Part shown: in pieces, positions 1 to 8,929 of the stretch | Layout: each line of letters begins with the position of its first letter | How positions within the stretch are numbered: the first letter of the stretch is position 1 | Assembly: GCA_022571845.1 (NCBI GenBank) | Contig: JACZXB010000002.1 | Location: 231,979 to 295,978 of the forward strand | Length of the DNA: 64,000 nucleotides | Reading direction: 5' to 3' | Origin: Candidatus Zixiibacteriota bacterium | Lineage (GTDB): Bacteria; Zixibacteria; MSB-5A5; GN15; FEB-12 | Position numbers and translations under genes: made by a program | The notes under the pieces: model-generated | What the model saw: the letters and a program-made list of their open reading frames with translations, nothing else | Told to the model about the DNA's origin: nothing | The model's database searches: none

Positions 1-57
1 AGCAAGGCAGAAACAGGCAATAACGGTGCAAAACCAAAATTCGTAACGTCGGCTTGA
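1..57 (+). CDS. 3' end of an unidentified gene (partial)
   Basis: Frame 1 is open from the window edge and ends at TGA 55-57, giving 18 residues ending in KPKFVTSA. The stop overlaps the possible TTG start of the next gene. Because FlgN-like and FlgM-like genes follow, this is probably the tail of another flagellar gene, but the fragment is too short to identify. Confidence 0.35.
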   Translation, partial: SKAETGNNGAKPKFVTSA

Positions 58-524
58 ATTTTATGGGATCAATGGACTACAAGGTGCTCAATCAATTAGA
101 ACAGGAACTTTTGACCGTTTTAAAGAAAGAATATACGTTTTATCAGTCGCTCTACATTATGCTCGATAAACAAAGAGATCAGATAAAATTTAACAAAGAT
201 GACCGCTTACTTGACCTGTTTGCTGAGATTCAAAGGTTTCACGCCCGAATCAAGCAATCAGATGAAAAGGTAGCGCTCCTAAAAGCCCGCAACCAGGAAA
301 TCTTTGAGATGGCCTCAACTTTGCCGGAAGTAAAAAAGCTGAGCAATAGTATTGCCACTCTGATTAAAAGGAGCATCGGTATTGTCAGCGACTGTGAAGA
401 ATATCTGCAGGGACGATACGACAGAATCAGGGAGGAGCTAAACAAGCTCAAAAATAGCCATAAAATCATAAACTATATGGGTGAGCCAGACAGCTCTCCA
501 TATTTTGTGGATGGAAATAATTGA
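54..524 (+). CDS. FlgN-like flagellar export chaperone
   Basis: A 156-aa, almost wholly helical, charged protein with a heptad-like pattern from about residue 10 to 135 and no signal peptide or membrane segment. Size, helicity and position directly before a FlgM-like gene match the FlgN family, cytoplasmic chaperones that hold the hook-filament junction proteins FlgK and FlgL before export. FlgN sequences are poorly conserved, so context carries most of this call. The start is uncertain: TTG 54 overlaps the upstream stop, and ATG 63 and ATG 72 are alternatives; none has a convincing ribosome binding site. The frame is closed upstream by TAA at 21-23, so the gene is complete. A generic coiled-coil protein remains possible. 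Confidence 0.5.
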   Translation: MNFMGSMDYKVLNQLEQELLTVLKKEYTFYQSLYIMLDKQRDQIKFNKDDRLLDLFAEIQRFHARIKQSDEKVALLKARNQEIFEMASTLPEVKKLSNSIATLIKRSIGIVSDCEEYLQGRYDRIREELNKLKNSHKIINYMGEPDSSPYFVDGNN

Positions 525-589
525 CCGGGTAAAAGGTAAGACGAATAAAAGCGGGAAGCACTGCCGCATGGGAAGAAGGAGGTGCAGAT

Positions 590-778
590 ATGCTTATGGG
601 AAGCCAACAGCAGCATGAAAATCCGAAGAAAACGAGTAGAAGGAATAAGTTAACTCAAAGCAAAGGTTCGGATAGAAGTGAAAAGATTGAGATGCTCAAA
701 AGGCGGGTTCAGTCAGGCTTTTACAAAAGTGATGATGTCATTGAGAAAGTTGTCAAGAGGCTGACCGGGGAGATATAG
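590..778 (+). CDS. FlgM-like anti-sigma-28 factor
   Basis: A 62-aa protein with a polar, probably disordered N-terminal half and a C-terminal helical part containing RSEKIEMLKRRVQSGFY and a final hydrophobic helix. That pattern (RxEKIxxLKxxIxxGxY) is typical of the sigma-28-binding C-terminus of FlgM, which holds FliA inactive until it is exported through the finished hook-basal body. The start is well supported: AAGGAGGTG at 576-584 lies 5 bases before ATG 590. It is shorter than enterobacterial FlgM (about 97 aa), losing mainly N-terminal sequence. The order chaperone then anti-sigma factor is the reverse of the common flgM-flgN order. Confidence 0.6.
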   Translation: MLMGSQQQHENPKKTSRRNKLTQSKGSDRSEKIEMLKRRVQSGFYKSDDVIEKVVKRLTGEI

Positions 779-808
779 ACTCTCTTCGCATAAACAGATG
801 GTAAATAT

Positions 809-1690
809 ATGGAAGCAGTAGCTATAGACAACAAAGTCAAACAAGTTATTTCAAATATTAATAACCTGCCGACTCCTCCGATCGTTTTTCAACAGATTCA
901 AAAAGCTTTAAGCGAAGATGATGCCAGCGCGGCACAGGTAGCGGCAATTCTTCAGGAAGACCCGGCCATCTCGGCCAAAGTGCTCAGACTTACCAACTCT
1001 GCTTTCTACGGTTTACCTCGTGAAATTGAGACTGTTAAACAAGCCGTAGTGATTATTGGTATGGAAGCGGTGCGTAATCTTGTTTTGTCTGCTTCGGTCC
1101 TCGACATGTTCCATGGTGATTCGCTCGACCGCCAGTACCAGGACCTTTTTTGGCGGCACTCGCTGGCTGTGGCTTCTGCCAGCCGACTGGTTGCCGCTAA
1201 GTCCAATACAAATGAACCGATTGATATTGACTCTTCATTCTCAGCAGGTCTTCTTCACGACATAGGTAAAATTGTAATTGCCTGTTATCTGCCTGACGAA
1301 TTTAGTCAATTGGTTGAACGCCGACAAACCGATACCACAACTTCGGATTACGATCTCGAAGAAATGGTGTTCGGTTATAATCATGCCCAGATTGGCGGGT
1401 TTTTGGGCAGTCAATGGAAACTGCCCACAAAACTTCAGCATGCCATTGTCTTTCACCACGAACCCAGCAAATGCCCGGTTGAACTGCTGTCCCCATACGT
1501 AGTTCACGTCGGAAACTTCATCGCCAAGAAGTCTTTCTTTGACGATGCTGAAGAACTGTTTAACGATAAGCTTGAAGACGGAGCTTTGGAAAGGCTCGGA
1601 ATCTCCGAAGATATGATACCGGACCTGTGTGAAAGGCTCAAGGAAGAGTACCTGAAAGCTGAAACATTTGTTCAGATAGCCGGTGTCTAA
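809..1690 (+). CDS. HDOD domain signalling protein
   Basis: A 293-aa single-domain protein. Residues about 15-215 match the HDOD domain: NNLPTPPIVFQQIQ at the start, ILQEDPAISAKVLRLTNSA in the first helices, then GLLHDIGK (H150, D151). HDOD proteins are HD-like regulators found around chemotaxis, flagella and cyclic-di-GMP signalling; most lack enzyme activity, but here the HD dipeptide is retained, so hydrolase activity cannot be excluded. There is no attached receiver or output domain. It follows the FlgM-like gene by 30 bp and may be co-transcribed. No strong ribosome binding site precedes ATG 809. Confidence 0.8.
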   Translation: MEAVAIDNKVKQVISNINNLPTPPIVFQQIQKALSEDDASAAQVAAILQEDPAISAKVLRLTNSAFYGLPREIETVKQAVVIIGMEAVRNLVLSASVLDMFHGDSLDRQYQDLFWRHSLAVASASRLVAAKSNTNEPIDIDSSFSAGLLHDIGKIVIACYLPDEFSQLVERRQTDTTTSDYDLEEMVFGYNHAQIGGFLGSQWKLPTKLQHAIVFHHEPSKCPVELLSPYVVHVGNFIAKKSFFDDAEELFNDKLEDGALERLGISEDMIPDLCERLKEEYLKAETFVQIAGV

Positions 1691-1810
1691 AGCTCTCGGC
1701 CCATATGTCCACGGAGCATGCCTTATCCGATGAGCCGCAGGTCATGAATCCTATTGAGAACCATCCAGGAATCAGAAAATCTCCCTAACTTTGGTCATAT
1801 CTTTATCTTA

Positions 1811-1876
1811 GGCTAAACTTAGCCTTGACATTATCGATATAAGCTTATATGAATTAGCCTTAGCGGCCATAGGCCG
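1811..1876 (+). promoter_or_regulatory. Promoter for tRNA-Val with flanking hairpins
   Basis: TTGACA at 1825-1830 and TATGAA at 1848-1853 are 17 bases apart, a near-ideal sigma-70 arrangement. A perfect inverted repeat, GGCTAA-AC-TTAGCC (1811-1824), abuts the -35 box. CGGCC-ATA-GGCCG (1864-1876) would form a hairpin at the start of the transcript, upstream of the mature tRNA. This is the only strong promoter seen before the thrS-infC-rpmI-rplT-pheST block. Confidence 0.6.
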
Positions 1877-1905
1877 TTTGTTAGTTTCGATTATAAACAG
1901 CATAT

Positions 1906-1982
1906 GGGCGATTAGCTCAGTTGGTTAGAGTACTTGCTTGACATGCAAGGGGTCAGTGGTTCAAATCCACTATCGCCCACCA
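1906..1982 (+). tRNA. tRNA-Val (GAC)
   Basis: A full cloverleaf is visible. The acceptor stem GGGCGAT (1906-1912) pairs with ATCGCCC (1972-1978), followed by discriminator A and an encoded CCA (1980-1982). The D arm carries AGCTCAGTTGGTTAGAG. The anticodon stem CTTGC/GCAAG encloses TTGACAT, giving anticodon GAC (1940-1942) for valine codon GUC. The T arm contains GGTTCAAATCC. It lies 81 bases upstream of thrS on the same strand. Confidence 0.96.
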
Positions 1983-2015
1983 TTATGTTGGTATGTTGTT
2001 GCGGAAATCGTAGGT

Positions 2016-2042
2016 GAAAAGAACTTTGAGTTCTTGCTTTTC
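2016..2042 (+). terminator. Terminator or attenuator-like hairpin before thrS
   Basis: AAGAACT and AGTTCTT pair around TTG, with an outer GAAAAG/CTTTTC extension, followed by a U-rich stretch. It sits between the tRNA and thrS, where it could end the tRNA transcript or modulate read-through into the synthetase operon. No T-box core sequence was seen, so tRNA-sensing control is not claimed. Confidence 0.4.
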
Positions 2043-2063
2043 TGTTTTAGGAACTGAAAAGAA

Positions 2064-3998
2064 ATGTCAAATGTGCAAATAAAATTTCCGGACGGCTCAG
2101 TAAGAGATTTCGAATCCGGCGTTACCGGTTTCGATGTGGCCAAGTCAATTTCGCCCCGACTGGCCAAAGAAGCCGTGGCTATAAAAGTTGACGGCAAAGT
2201 TACTGACTTAAGCCGGCCGGTTGCAGACAGCGCACCGGTGCAAATACTTACTTTTAATGATCCCGAAGGCCGCCAGGTGTTCTGGCATTCCAGTTCCCAC
2301 ATTATGGCACAGGCGGTACAGGAACTTTTTCCAAAGGTTAAGCTGGCCATAGGCCCGCCGATTGATACCGGCTGGTACTACGATTTCGAGGTCGATAAGC
2401 CCTTTACTCCTGAAGACCTGCAGCGTATTGAAAAGCGGATGAAAGAAATCGTCACCGAAAAGGCCGCATTCAGCTGTCAGGAAAAAACCCGCCAGGAAGC
2501 CATAGACTATTTCAAAGCGAAAGATGCCAATTATAAAGTAGAAATATTAGAAGACCTGGATGTTGAAAAAGTCACTTTCTACTACCAGTCAAGATTTGAA
2601 GACCTCTGCCGCGGCCCGCATATTCCCAGCACCGGTATCGTCAAAGCATTTAAGCTGACTTCAACTTCCGGTGCTTACTGGCGCGGAGATGAAAAAAGAC
2701 AAATGCTCCAGAGAATTTACGGAGTATCTTTTCCCAAGAAATCACTTTTAGATGAACATCTTCAACTTTTAGAAGAAGCCAAAAAGCGCGACCATCGACT
2801 GCTCGGCAAACAGCTGGAACTGTTTCTTTTTTCCGAGGAAGTTGGCGCCGGTTTGGTTTTATGGTTGCCCAAAGGCGCTCGTATTCGAAATGAAATAGAA
2901 AACTTCTGGCGGCAGGAACACCTGAAATATGGCTATGAGCTGCTCTATTCTCCCCATATAGCCCATCGTTCTTTGTGGGAGCGGAGCGGCCATACTGATT
3001 TCTACAATGAGAGTATGTTTGGTCCGATGGAAGTCGACCAGCACCTGTATCAACTCAAGCCAATGAACTGTCCATTTCATATTATTATGTATAAGTCCCG
3101 TCTCTGGTCATATCGTGATTTGCCGCTGCGCTGGGCGGAGCTTGGTACTGTCTATCGTTACGAACGCCCCGGAGTTCTGCACGGTCTGCTTAGAGTACGC
3201 GGCTTTACCCAGGACGATGCCCACCACTTTGTGGCACAAGACAAGATGGAAGAAGAATTAAGCTGGACGCTTGATTTTTGCACTCACATTCTTGCCGCGT
3301 TTGGCTTCAAAAACTACGATATAAGACTTTCCACCAGACCGGAAAAAGCGATAGGCGACCCGGCCGACTGGCTGCGGGCCGAAGCCGGGCTCAAAATGGC
3401 TCTCGATAAAGCCGGCTTAAAATATGAAATTGACGAAGGCGGCGGTGCTTTCTATGGCCCCAAGATTGATATTTTGATTAAAGATTGCCTGAACCGCTCC
3501 TGGCAATGCTCTACGATACAGTTCGATTTCTCTCTGCCGGAACGATTTGACATGAATTACATCGATTCCGACGGCAAACAAAAGCGCCCTTATATGATTC
3601 ACCGGGCTTTGCTGGGCTCAATCGAAAGGTTTTTCGGGGTGCTGCTGGAGCATTATGGCGGTAATTTCCCGCTCTGGCTGGCGCCGGTTCAGGTCAAGAT
3701 TCTGCCGATAACAGATAATTACATAGAGTTTGCTAAAGAAATTCGGGAAAAACTCCAATCTGCTGATATCAGAGCAGAAGTAGACGATCGCTCCGAAAAA
3801 ATTGGGGCAAAAATTCGCGTTGCGGAGTTGATGAAAGTGCCATATATGTTTATAGTGGGGGGCAAGGAAGTAGAGTCCAAAACGGTATCGGTCAGAAAAC
3901 ATGGCCAGGGTGACCAGGGACCTATGGCGATTGATGGAGTAATCGAAATGCTTGCCACCGAAATAGCTGGAAAAGGCTTGCAAGAAAACATTGACTAG
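2064..3998 (+). CDS. thrS: Threonyl-tRNA synthetase
   Basis: A 644-aa class II synthetase of normal bacterial length that charges tRNA-Thr in the cytoplasm. An N-terminal TGS domain (about 1-62) is followed by the editing domain with HSSSH (H75, H79) and CRGPH (C182, H186), which hydrolyses mis-charged Ser-tRNA. The catalytic core (about 245-535) contains the zinc-binding/motif 2 region LKPMNCPFHI and RYERPGVLHGLLRVRGF. The C-terminal anticodon-binding domain starts near LAPVQVKILPI. It begins the conserved order thrS-infC-rpmI-rplT-pheS-pheT. Its TAG stop overlaps the ribosome binding site of infC. Confidence 0.97.
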   Translation: MSNVQIKFPDGSVRDFESGVTGFDVAKSISPRLAKEAVAIKVDGKVTDLSRPVADSAPVQILTFNDPEGRQVFWHSSSHIMAQAVQELFPKVKLAIGPPIDTGWYYDFEVDKPFTPEDLQRIEKRMKEIVTEKAAFSCQEKTRQEAIDYFKAKDANYKVEILEDLDVEKVTFYYQSRFEDLCRGPHIPSTGIVKAFKLTSTSGAYWRGDEKRQMLQRIYGVSFPKKSLLDEHLQLLEEAKKRDHRLLGKQLELFLFSEEVGAGLVLWLPKGARIRNEIENFWRQEHLKYGYELLYSPHIAHRSLWERSGHTDFYNESMFGPMEVDQHLYQLKPMNCPFHIIMYKSRLWSYRDLPLRWAELGTVYRYERPGVLHGLLRVRGFTQDDAHHFVAQDKMEEELSWTLDFCTHILAAFGFKNYDIRLSTRPEKAIGDPADWLRAEAGLKMALDKAGLKYEIDEGGGAFYGPKIDILIKDCLNRSWQCSTIQFDFSLPERFDMNYIDSDGKQKRPYMIHRALLGSIERFFGVLLEHYGGNFPLWLAPVQVKILPITDNYIEFAKEIREKLQSADIRAEVDDRSEKIGAKIRVAELMKVPYMFIVGGKEVESKTVSVRKHGQGDQGPMAIDGVIEMLATEIAGKGLQENID

Positions 3999-4007
3999 GA
4001 GGAACTT

Positions 4008-4625
4008 ATAACAAGCAAAAAGAAGCTGCGCGTAAACGAAACTATTAGAATCTCTCCCATAAGGCTTATAGGAATGGAAGGAGAGCAGGTAGGTATAATT
4101 CCAACCAATGAGGCCATACAAAGAGCCAGGGATGCCGGACTTGATTTAGTCGAAGTTGCGCCAACCAGCCGCCCTCCTGTCTGCCGGATTCTCGATTATG
4201 GAAAATACAAGTACGAGCAATCCAAAAAAGAGCGCATATCCAAAAAGAAACAGCACTCTTTCCAGATGAAAGAGATGCGCTATCGGCCAAAAATCGACGA
4301 GCATGATTATCAGTTTAAAACTAAACATGTCAAAGAGTTTCTAAGCTCAGGCAGTAAAGTTCGGGCTTTTGTCATGTTTCGCGGCCGTGAAATGGCTTAT
4401 ACCGAAATGGGCAGAAAACTTCTGCAAAGGCTTGTTGAGGATGTATCAGAAATTGCCGATGTTGAGTCAGCACCCAAGATGGAAGGCCGGACAATGAGCA
4501 TGGTTGTGTCCCCTAACTCTCAGATAATGAAAGAGTTAAAGAAAGCTTACAGCGATAAGTCAGAAGACAAAAAGACTGAACCAGCTGATGAAGAAAAAGT
4601 TGAAAAAACAGCAAGCGAAGAGTAG
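4008..4625 (+). CDS. infC: Translation initiation factor IF-3 (AUA start)
   Basis: IF-3 binds the 30S subunit, prevents premature 50S joining and discriminates against non-canonical start codons. The conserved core begins KLRVNETIRISPIRLIG and continues through VGIIPTNEAIQRARDAGLDLVEVAP to the C-terminal domain RPKIDEHDYQ. The first ATG in frame (4074) would cut off the essential N-terminal strand. AGGAGG at 3997-4002 lies five bases before ATA at 4008, and no ATG, GTG or TTG suits, so the start is read as AUA, giving 205 aa. Rare starts in infC are known to give autoregulation (E. coli uses AUU). The tail after about residue 175 is a Lys/Glu/Asp-rich extension. Confidence 0.93.
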   Translation: MTSKKKLRVNETIRISPIRLIGMEGEQVGIIPTNEAIQRARDAGLDLVEVAPTSRPPVCRILDYGKYKYEQSKKERISKKKQHSFQMKEMRYRPKIDEHDYQFKTKHVKEFLSSGSKVRAFVMFRGREMAYTEMGRKLLQRLVEDVSEIADVESAPKMEGRTMSMVVSPNSQIMKELKKAYSDKSEDKKTEPADEEKVEKTASEE

Positions 4626-4667
4626 AAAAATTTACTATATTAGTCAGCTAGGAAGGAAATTTTAGAT

Positions 4668-4859
4668 ATGCCAAAGATGAAAACACGCCGCGCGGCCGCC
4701 AAAAGATTTAAGAAAACGGCCTCCGGTAAGATAAAAAGAAATCGTGCCTACAAGGGGCACATACTGACCAAGAAATCACCAAAGCGCAAACGCAAGCTGC
4801 GTAAGTCAACTCTGGTGTCCAAAGCTGATTTTAAGAGAGTAAATAGATTAATTCAATAG
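4668..4859 (+). CDS. rpmI: Ribosomal protein bL35
   Basis: A 63-aa, strongly basic protein beginning [20 protein letters not shown], the conserved bL35 N-terminus, with [16 protein letters not shown] in the middle. It is part of the large ribosomal subunit. AGGAAGGA lies upstream of ATG 4668. Length and position between infC and rplT are standard. Confidence 0.97.
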   Translation: MPKMKTRRAAAKRFKKTASGKIKRNRAYKGHILTKKSPKRKRKLRKSTLVSKADFKRVNRLIQ

Positions 4860-4890
4860 CTTGTTGGAATTGATTTAGGAGTAAAATTTA

Positions 4891-5241
4891 ATGCCAAGAT
4901 CCAGAAATACAGTTGCCGGCCATAAGAGACACAAAAAAGTCCTCAAACGTGCCCGGGGCAACTATGGCGCCCGCAGCCGCCTGTATAGAACAGCTGTTGA
5001 AACAGTCAACAAAGGCTTAAAATACGCCTACCGTGACAGAAGAAATAAAAAACGAGAATTCCGTTCTTTATGGATAACTCGTATCTCAGCAGCAGCCAAA
5101 ATTTGTGGTACAAATTATTCTACTCTTATGTTTGGACTAAAACAATCCGGCGTAAACTTAAACCGAAAGATGCTGGCAGATATAGCCGCCCGTGATATGG
5201 CTACTTTCAAAAATCTGGCAGAGATGGCTGCAGTCAAATAA
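4891..5241 (+). CDS. rplT: Ribosomal protein bL20
   Basis: A 116-aa basic protein, an early assembly protein of the 50S subunit. It has the typical N-terminus (VAGHKRHKKVLKRARGNYGARSRLYRTA) followed by the helical globular domain (RDRRNKKREFRSLWITRI). AGGAG is upstream of ATG 4891. In several bacteria bL20 represses its own operon by binding leader mRNA; no matching pseudoknot was identified here. Confidence 0.97.
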   Translation: MPRSRNTVAGHKRHKKVLKRARGNYGARSRLYRTAVETVNKGLKYAYRDRRNKKREFRSLWITRISAAAKICGTNYSTLMFGLKQSGVNLNRKMLADIAARDMATFKNLAEMAAVK

Positions 5242-5261
5242 ATTAAAATTCGAATATATAA

Positions 5262-6275
5262 ATGCCGCTTCTTGAACAGATTATTCAGTTAGAAAAAGAA
5301 GCTCTTGAGCGAATCGGAAACTCCGATTCGCTCGATTCGCTTAATGCCATTCAGGTTGAATATCTGGGACGAAAAGGAAAAGTTACTGCTGTTCTTAAAC
5401 AGCTAAAAGACGTCCCCCCCCAAAAACGCCAGCAGATAGGTGCTGCTGCTAACAAACTTAGAGTAAAGCTCGAAAACTTACTTAAAGAAAAGCAGGCTGC
5501 CTTTGCCGTTTCAGGCACCAAGACAGTCTTCGACCCGACCCTGCCCGGCACAGCCCCCAGGGTGGGCGCTCCCCATATTATCAATCAGGTCATGGGGGAG
5601 ATCTGCCAGATCTTTTATGGTATGGGTTTTGAAATTGCCCACGGACCCCATATTGAAACCGATTATTTCAATTTTGAAGCGCTGAATTTTCCGCGCGACC
5701 ATCCGGCCCGAGATATGCAGGACACTTTTTTTGTCGAAGGCGGACGGCTTCTTCGTACTCATACCACACCGGTACAGTCAAGAATACTGGCCAGCAGAAA
5801 ACCACCCATAAAAATAATAACTCCCGGACTCTGTTTCCGCTATGAAACAATAACCACCCGCTCCCATGTTGCCTTTTATCAGGTAGATGGTTTCATGGTC
5901 GACGAAGGAGTGACAATGGCTGACCTAAAAGGCGCTCTGGTGGCTTTCTGCCGAGAGTATTTTGGGAAAGGACTGAAATATAAATTCCGCCCCTCGTATT
6001 TTCCATTTACGGAGCCATCGGCGGAACTTGATATTTCCTGTTTTCTTTGCGATGGCAGAGGCTGTCAGCTTTGCAAGTATTCGGGATGGCTGGAAATACT
6101 TGGCTGCGGTATGATTGACCCCCATGTCCTGGAGCACGCTGGTATAGACAGCGAAAAATACACCGGCTATGCCTTTGGAATGGGCGTAGAGCGGCCGGCC
6201 ATGCTTAAACATAAAATAACTGATATCCGGATGTTTTTTAATAACGACGTTAGATTCTTAAGGCAGTTTCTCTAA
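5262..6275 (+). CDS. pheS: Phenylalanyl-tRNA synthetase alpha subunit
   Basis: A 337-aa class II catalytic subunit that, with PheT, charges tRNA-Phe. The N-terminal coiled coil (about 1-85) is followed by the catalytic core with HPARDMQDTFFV, RTHTTPVQ, the QVDGFMVDEGV region and the C-terminal GMGVERPAMLKH motif 3. Four cysteines in SCFLCDGRGCQLCKYSGW resemble the Cys-rich loop of many bacterial PheS. It is separated from pheT by one base. Length is usual. Confidence 0.97.
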   Translation: MPLLEQIIQLEKEALERIGNSDSLDSLNAIQVEYLGRKGKVTAVLKQLKDVPPQKRQQIGAAANKLRVKLENLLKEKQAAFAVSGTKTVFDPTLPGTAPRVGAPHIINQVMGEICQIFYGMGFEIAHGPHIETDYFNFEALNFPRDHPARDMQDTFFVEGGRLLRTHTTPVQSRILASRKPPIKIITPGLCFRYETITTRSHVAFYQVDGFMVDEGVTMADLKGALVAFCREYFGKGLKYKFRPSYFPFTEPSAELDISCFLCDGRGCQLCKYSGWLEILGCGMIDPHVLEHAGIDSEKYTGYAFGMGVERPAMLKHKITDIRMFFNNDVRFLRQFL

Positions 6276-6276
6276 A

Positions 6277-8673
6277 ATGAAACTTCCTTATAGCTGGCTT
6301 GTCGAACTTACCGGTTCCAAGTGGCCCGCTGAAGAGATGGGTGAGCGCCTGACTCTGTGCGGTATCGCCTGCGAAGATATAGAGCCTACCGCCAGATACT
6401 TTGACAAAGTTGTAGTCGGTAAAGTTCTCGATATCAAATCTATTCCGGGCGCTGACAAAATAAGACAGGCGACGGTCGACATCGGCAAAGAAAAGCTCGA
6501 CCTGGTCTGCGGCGCCCCGAATCTCAAAGTAGGCCAGAAGGTGCCGGTCGCTAAACTTGGTGCCAAACTTGCCGGCGGTATAGAAATAAAAAAAGCCCAC
6601 ATCAGGGGCATAGAATCATCAGGAATGATCTGCTCCGAATCCGAGCTTGGTATTTCGCAGGAGCACACAGGAATTTTAGTTCTTGATGATAAGTGCAGAG
6701 TTGGAGTTTCTCTGGCCAAAGCCCTTGATTACGACGACTATATTATGACATTTGAACTGACTCCAAACCGCGGCGATTCAATGTCCGCCATCGGCGTGGC
6801 CCGCGATATTGCAGCGCTGTCTTCATCAAAAATTATCCGTCCTAAATTCAAAATTAAGCCTTCTAAAGAGAAAGCCGGCAAATGTATAAAAGTTGAAATT
6901 GAAGACACAACTGCCTGCCCAAGATACGCTGCTCGTATTATCAAAGATATCACCATTGCTGATTCCCCCTGGTGGCTAAAGAAAAAGCTGCTGATGTGCG
7001 GCATCAGACCTATTAACAATGTTGTCGATATCAGTAACTTTGTAATGCTGGAATGCGGTCACCCGCTGCATGCTTTTGACTTAAATCGTTTCGGCTCAAA
7101 CAAAGTCGTCGTGCGCCGTGCCAGAAAAAATGAAATATTCAAAACCCTCGATGAAAAGGAACATAAGCTCAGCCCCGAAGTCCTTCTGATCACCAACGGC
7201 AAAAAAGCAGAAGCCGCCGCCGGGGTAATGGGCGGACTTGATTCTGAAGTGGGTGAAGCCACCACCGATATTCTTTTAGAGGCTGCTTATTTCAATCCTG
7301 CGGTTATTCGCAGAAGCCGCAAATTCTTGAACATGACCTCGGAATCGCAGGCTCGTTTTGAAAAGGGAGTCGACCCCAACGGCATCGAATACGCCATTGA
7401 CAGAGCCGCTTATCTGCTGCAGGAGCTTTGTGGCGGGAGTGTCTTGAGCGGCATGGTCGATTGCTACCCCAAAAAGATTAGGCCGTGCAAAGTCGCGTTC
7501 CGGCCTCAAAGATGTAACGACCTGCTGGGCACTAACTACAAGACCTCACTTATGAAAAAAGTCTTTAAAGACTTAGGCTTTAAAGTTGCAGGTACAAATT
7601 CAAATGATAAAAAGCTTTCGGTAATAGTGCCTACCTTCCGTCCCGACGTAGAAAGAGAAGTAGATTTAATTGAAGAAATTGCCCGTATCCGCGGATATGC
7701 AGAAATACCTGACGTAGCTAGCAATATGGGGCCGCTTTTTACGCCTGTTCATCCTCAGGATAAATTCAAAGAAGATATGCGCAGACTAATGACAGGGCAG
7801 GGTTTTGATGAAATAATGGGACATGGTTTTGATGACAGCCGTCTGGCATCACTTGTAAATCCCAATCAACCGCTTCTAAAAATATCAAATCCGAATTCTG
7901 TTGAGCTAAATGTCATGCGTAATTCGCTGATTTCCTTTGCTCTTACAGTTATAAAAAATAACATCGCTCAAAGAAATCTTGACCTATGTCTGTTTGAATA
8001 CGGTAAAGTTTATTTTCCTCCGGATGCCAAAGGCAACTGGTGCGAAGAATACAGGCTGCTAGTTCTTGCTACCGGTCAGACACGGCAGTCATGGCGAGAC
8101 TCTTCTCGCAAATACGATTACTATGACCTGGCCGGTGTTCTTGAAAACTTAAGCTCGCGTTTTAAGATGCCAGGATTCGAATTTTCAAATAGCAGTTTCA
8201 AATGCTTTGACAATCAGCTATCGTTTGAAATCAAGTCTGATGGAAAAGTCATTGGCAAAATTGGAAAAATTGATAATGCCATTGCAGCCAAATTCGACCT
8301 AAAGCAAGCGGTCTACATAGCAGAGCTGCCGATTCCAGGCTTAATTGAATTGAGCGACAACAAGAGGCTGTTTGAAGCTTTGCCTATTTATCCGGCATCT
8401 TCAAGAGATTTGGCTATAGTGGTTGACGAAACGGTAAAAGCAGGCGATATTGTTTTCAAGGTAAGAGAGGCTGCAGGCAAGCTGGCAGAGCATGTCTCAA
8501 TCTTTGACCTCTATCAAGGCAAGCAGATTGCCAAAGGAAAAAAGTCTTTGGCCATATCAATCAGCTACCGCTCGTCGGAATCGAGCTTGGAGAGCAATCA
8601 AGTGGATGAAAGACAAAGGCTTGTAGTTGGCAGCCTAAAGAAAGAGTTTAACGCTGAGATACGGGACAAGTGA
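6277..8673 (+). CDS. pheT: Phenylalanyl-tRNA synthetase beta subunit
   Basis: A 798-aa structural and editing subunit of PheRS. It has an EMAP-type tRNA-binding domain (about 40-150, with GADKIRQATVDIG and VCGAPNL), the B3/B4 editing domain (about 210-390, with RPINNVVDISNFVMLECGHP), B5 (DLIEEIARIRGY), a catalytic-like core, and the C-terminal FDX-ACB anticodon-binding domain starting near LPIYPASSRDLAIVVDE. The gene starts one base after pheS and its TGA overlaps the next reading frame, so the operon continues. Confidence 0.97.
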   Translation: MKLPYSWLVELTGSKWPAEEMGERLTLCGIACEDIEPTARYFDKVVVGKVLDIKSIPGADKIRQATVDIGKEKLDLVCGAPNLKVGQKVPVAKLGAKLAGGIEIKKAHIRGIESSGMICSESELGISQEHTGILVLDDKCRVGVSLAKALDYDDYIMTFELTPNRGDSMSAIGVARDIAALSSSKIIRPKFKIKPSKEKAGKCIKVEIEDTTACPRYAARIIKDITIADSPWWLKKKLLMCGIRPINNVVDISNFVMLECGHPLHAFDLNRFGSNKVVVRRARKNEIFKTLDEKEHKLSPEVLLITNGKKAEAAAGVMGGLDSEVGEATTDILLEAAYFNPAVIRRSRKFLNMTSESQARFEKGVDPNGIEYAIDRAAYLLQELCGGSVLSGMVDCYPKKIRPCKVAFRPQRCNDLLGTNYKTSLMKKVFKDLGFKVAGTNSNDKKLSVIVPTFRPDVEREVDLIEEIARIRGYAEIPDVASNMGPLFTPVHPQDKFKEDMRRLMTGQGFDEIMGHGFDDSRLASLVNPNQPLLKISNPNSVELNVMRNSLISFALTVIKNNIAQRNLDLCLFEYGKVYFPPDAKGNWCEEYRLLVLATGQTRQSWRDSSRKYDYYDLAGVLENLSSRFKMPGFEFSNSSFKCFDNQLSFEIKSDGKVIGKIGKIDNAIAAKFDLKQAVYIAELPIPGLIELSDNKRLFEALPIYPASSRDLAIVVDETVKAGDIVFKVREAAGKLAEHVSIFDLYQGKQIAKGKKSLAISISYRSSESSLESNQVDERQRLVVGSLKKEFNAEIRDK

Positions 8674-8918
8674 CTATGAAAGAAAAGCTGAACCTGATTA
8701 GTGAAAAAGTTGACGATGTAGTAGCTCTGGTAGAGCAGCTAAGATCCGAAATCGTTGACCTGGCCAGGGATAACCGGACACTCAAAACTCAGATAAGCCG
8801 CCTCCTCAAAGAATCCAAAGAGGCCGATCTTGACAATGTAGACCGTAGAGATTCTGTCAGAACAAAGCTGAATTTGGTCTTAAATCGCCTCGAAGAGCTG
8901 GAATCTCTGGCAGGCTGA
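8670..8918 (+). CDS. Small coiled-coil protein (ZapB-like)
   Basis: An 82-aa protein, almost entirely one long coiled coil (leucine/isoleucine heptads from about residue 5 to 80). GTG 8670 overlaps the pheT stop; ATG 8676 is an alternative start. Small coiled-coil ORFs of this type commonly lie between pheT and zapA and are often labelled ZapB-like, suggesting a divisome or Z-ring accessory role, but the sequence alone does not prove that. Confidence 0.6.
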   Translation: MTMKEKLNLISEKVDDVVALVEQLRSEIVDLARDNRTLKTQISRLLKESKEADLDNVDRRDSVRTKLNLVLNRLEELESLAG

Positions 8919-8929
8919 CCTTTTTTTTC

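Noticed and set aside
1983-2063. T-box riboswitch for thrS
   Set aside because: The leader after the tRNA is about 80 bases and no T-box core sequence or specifier loop is seen; only a terminator-like hairpin.
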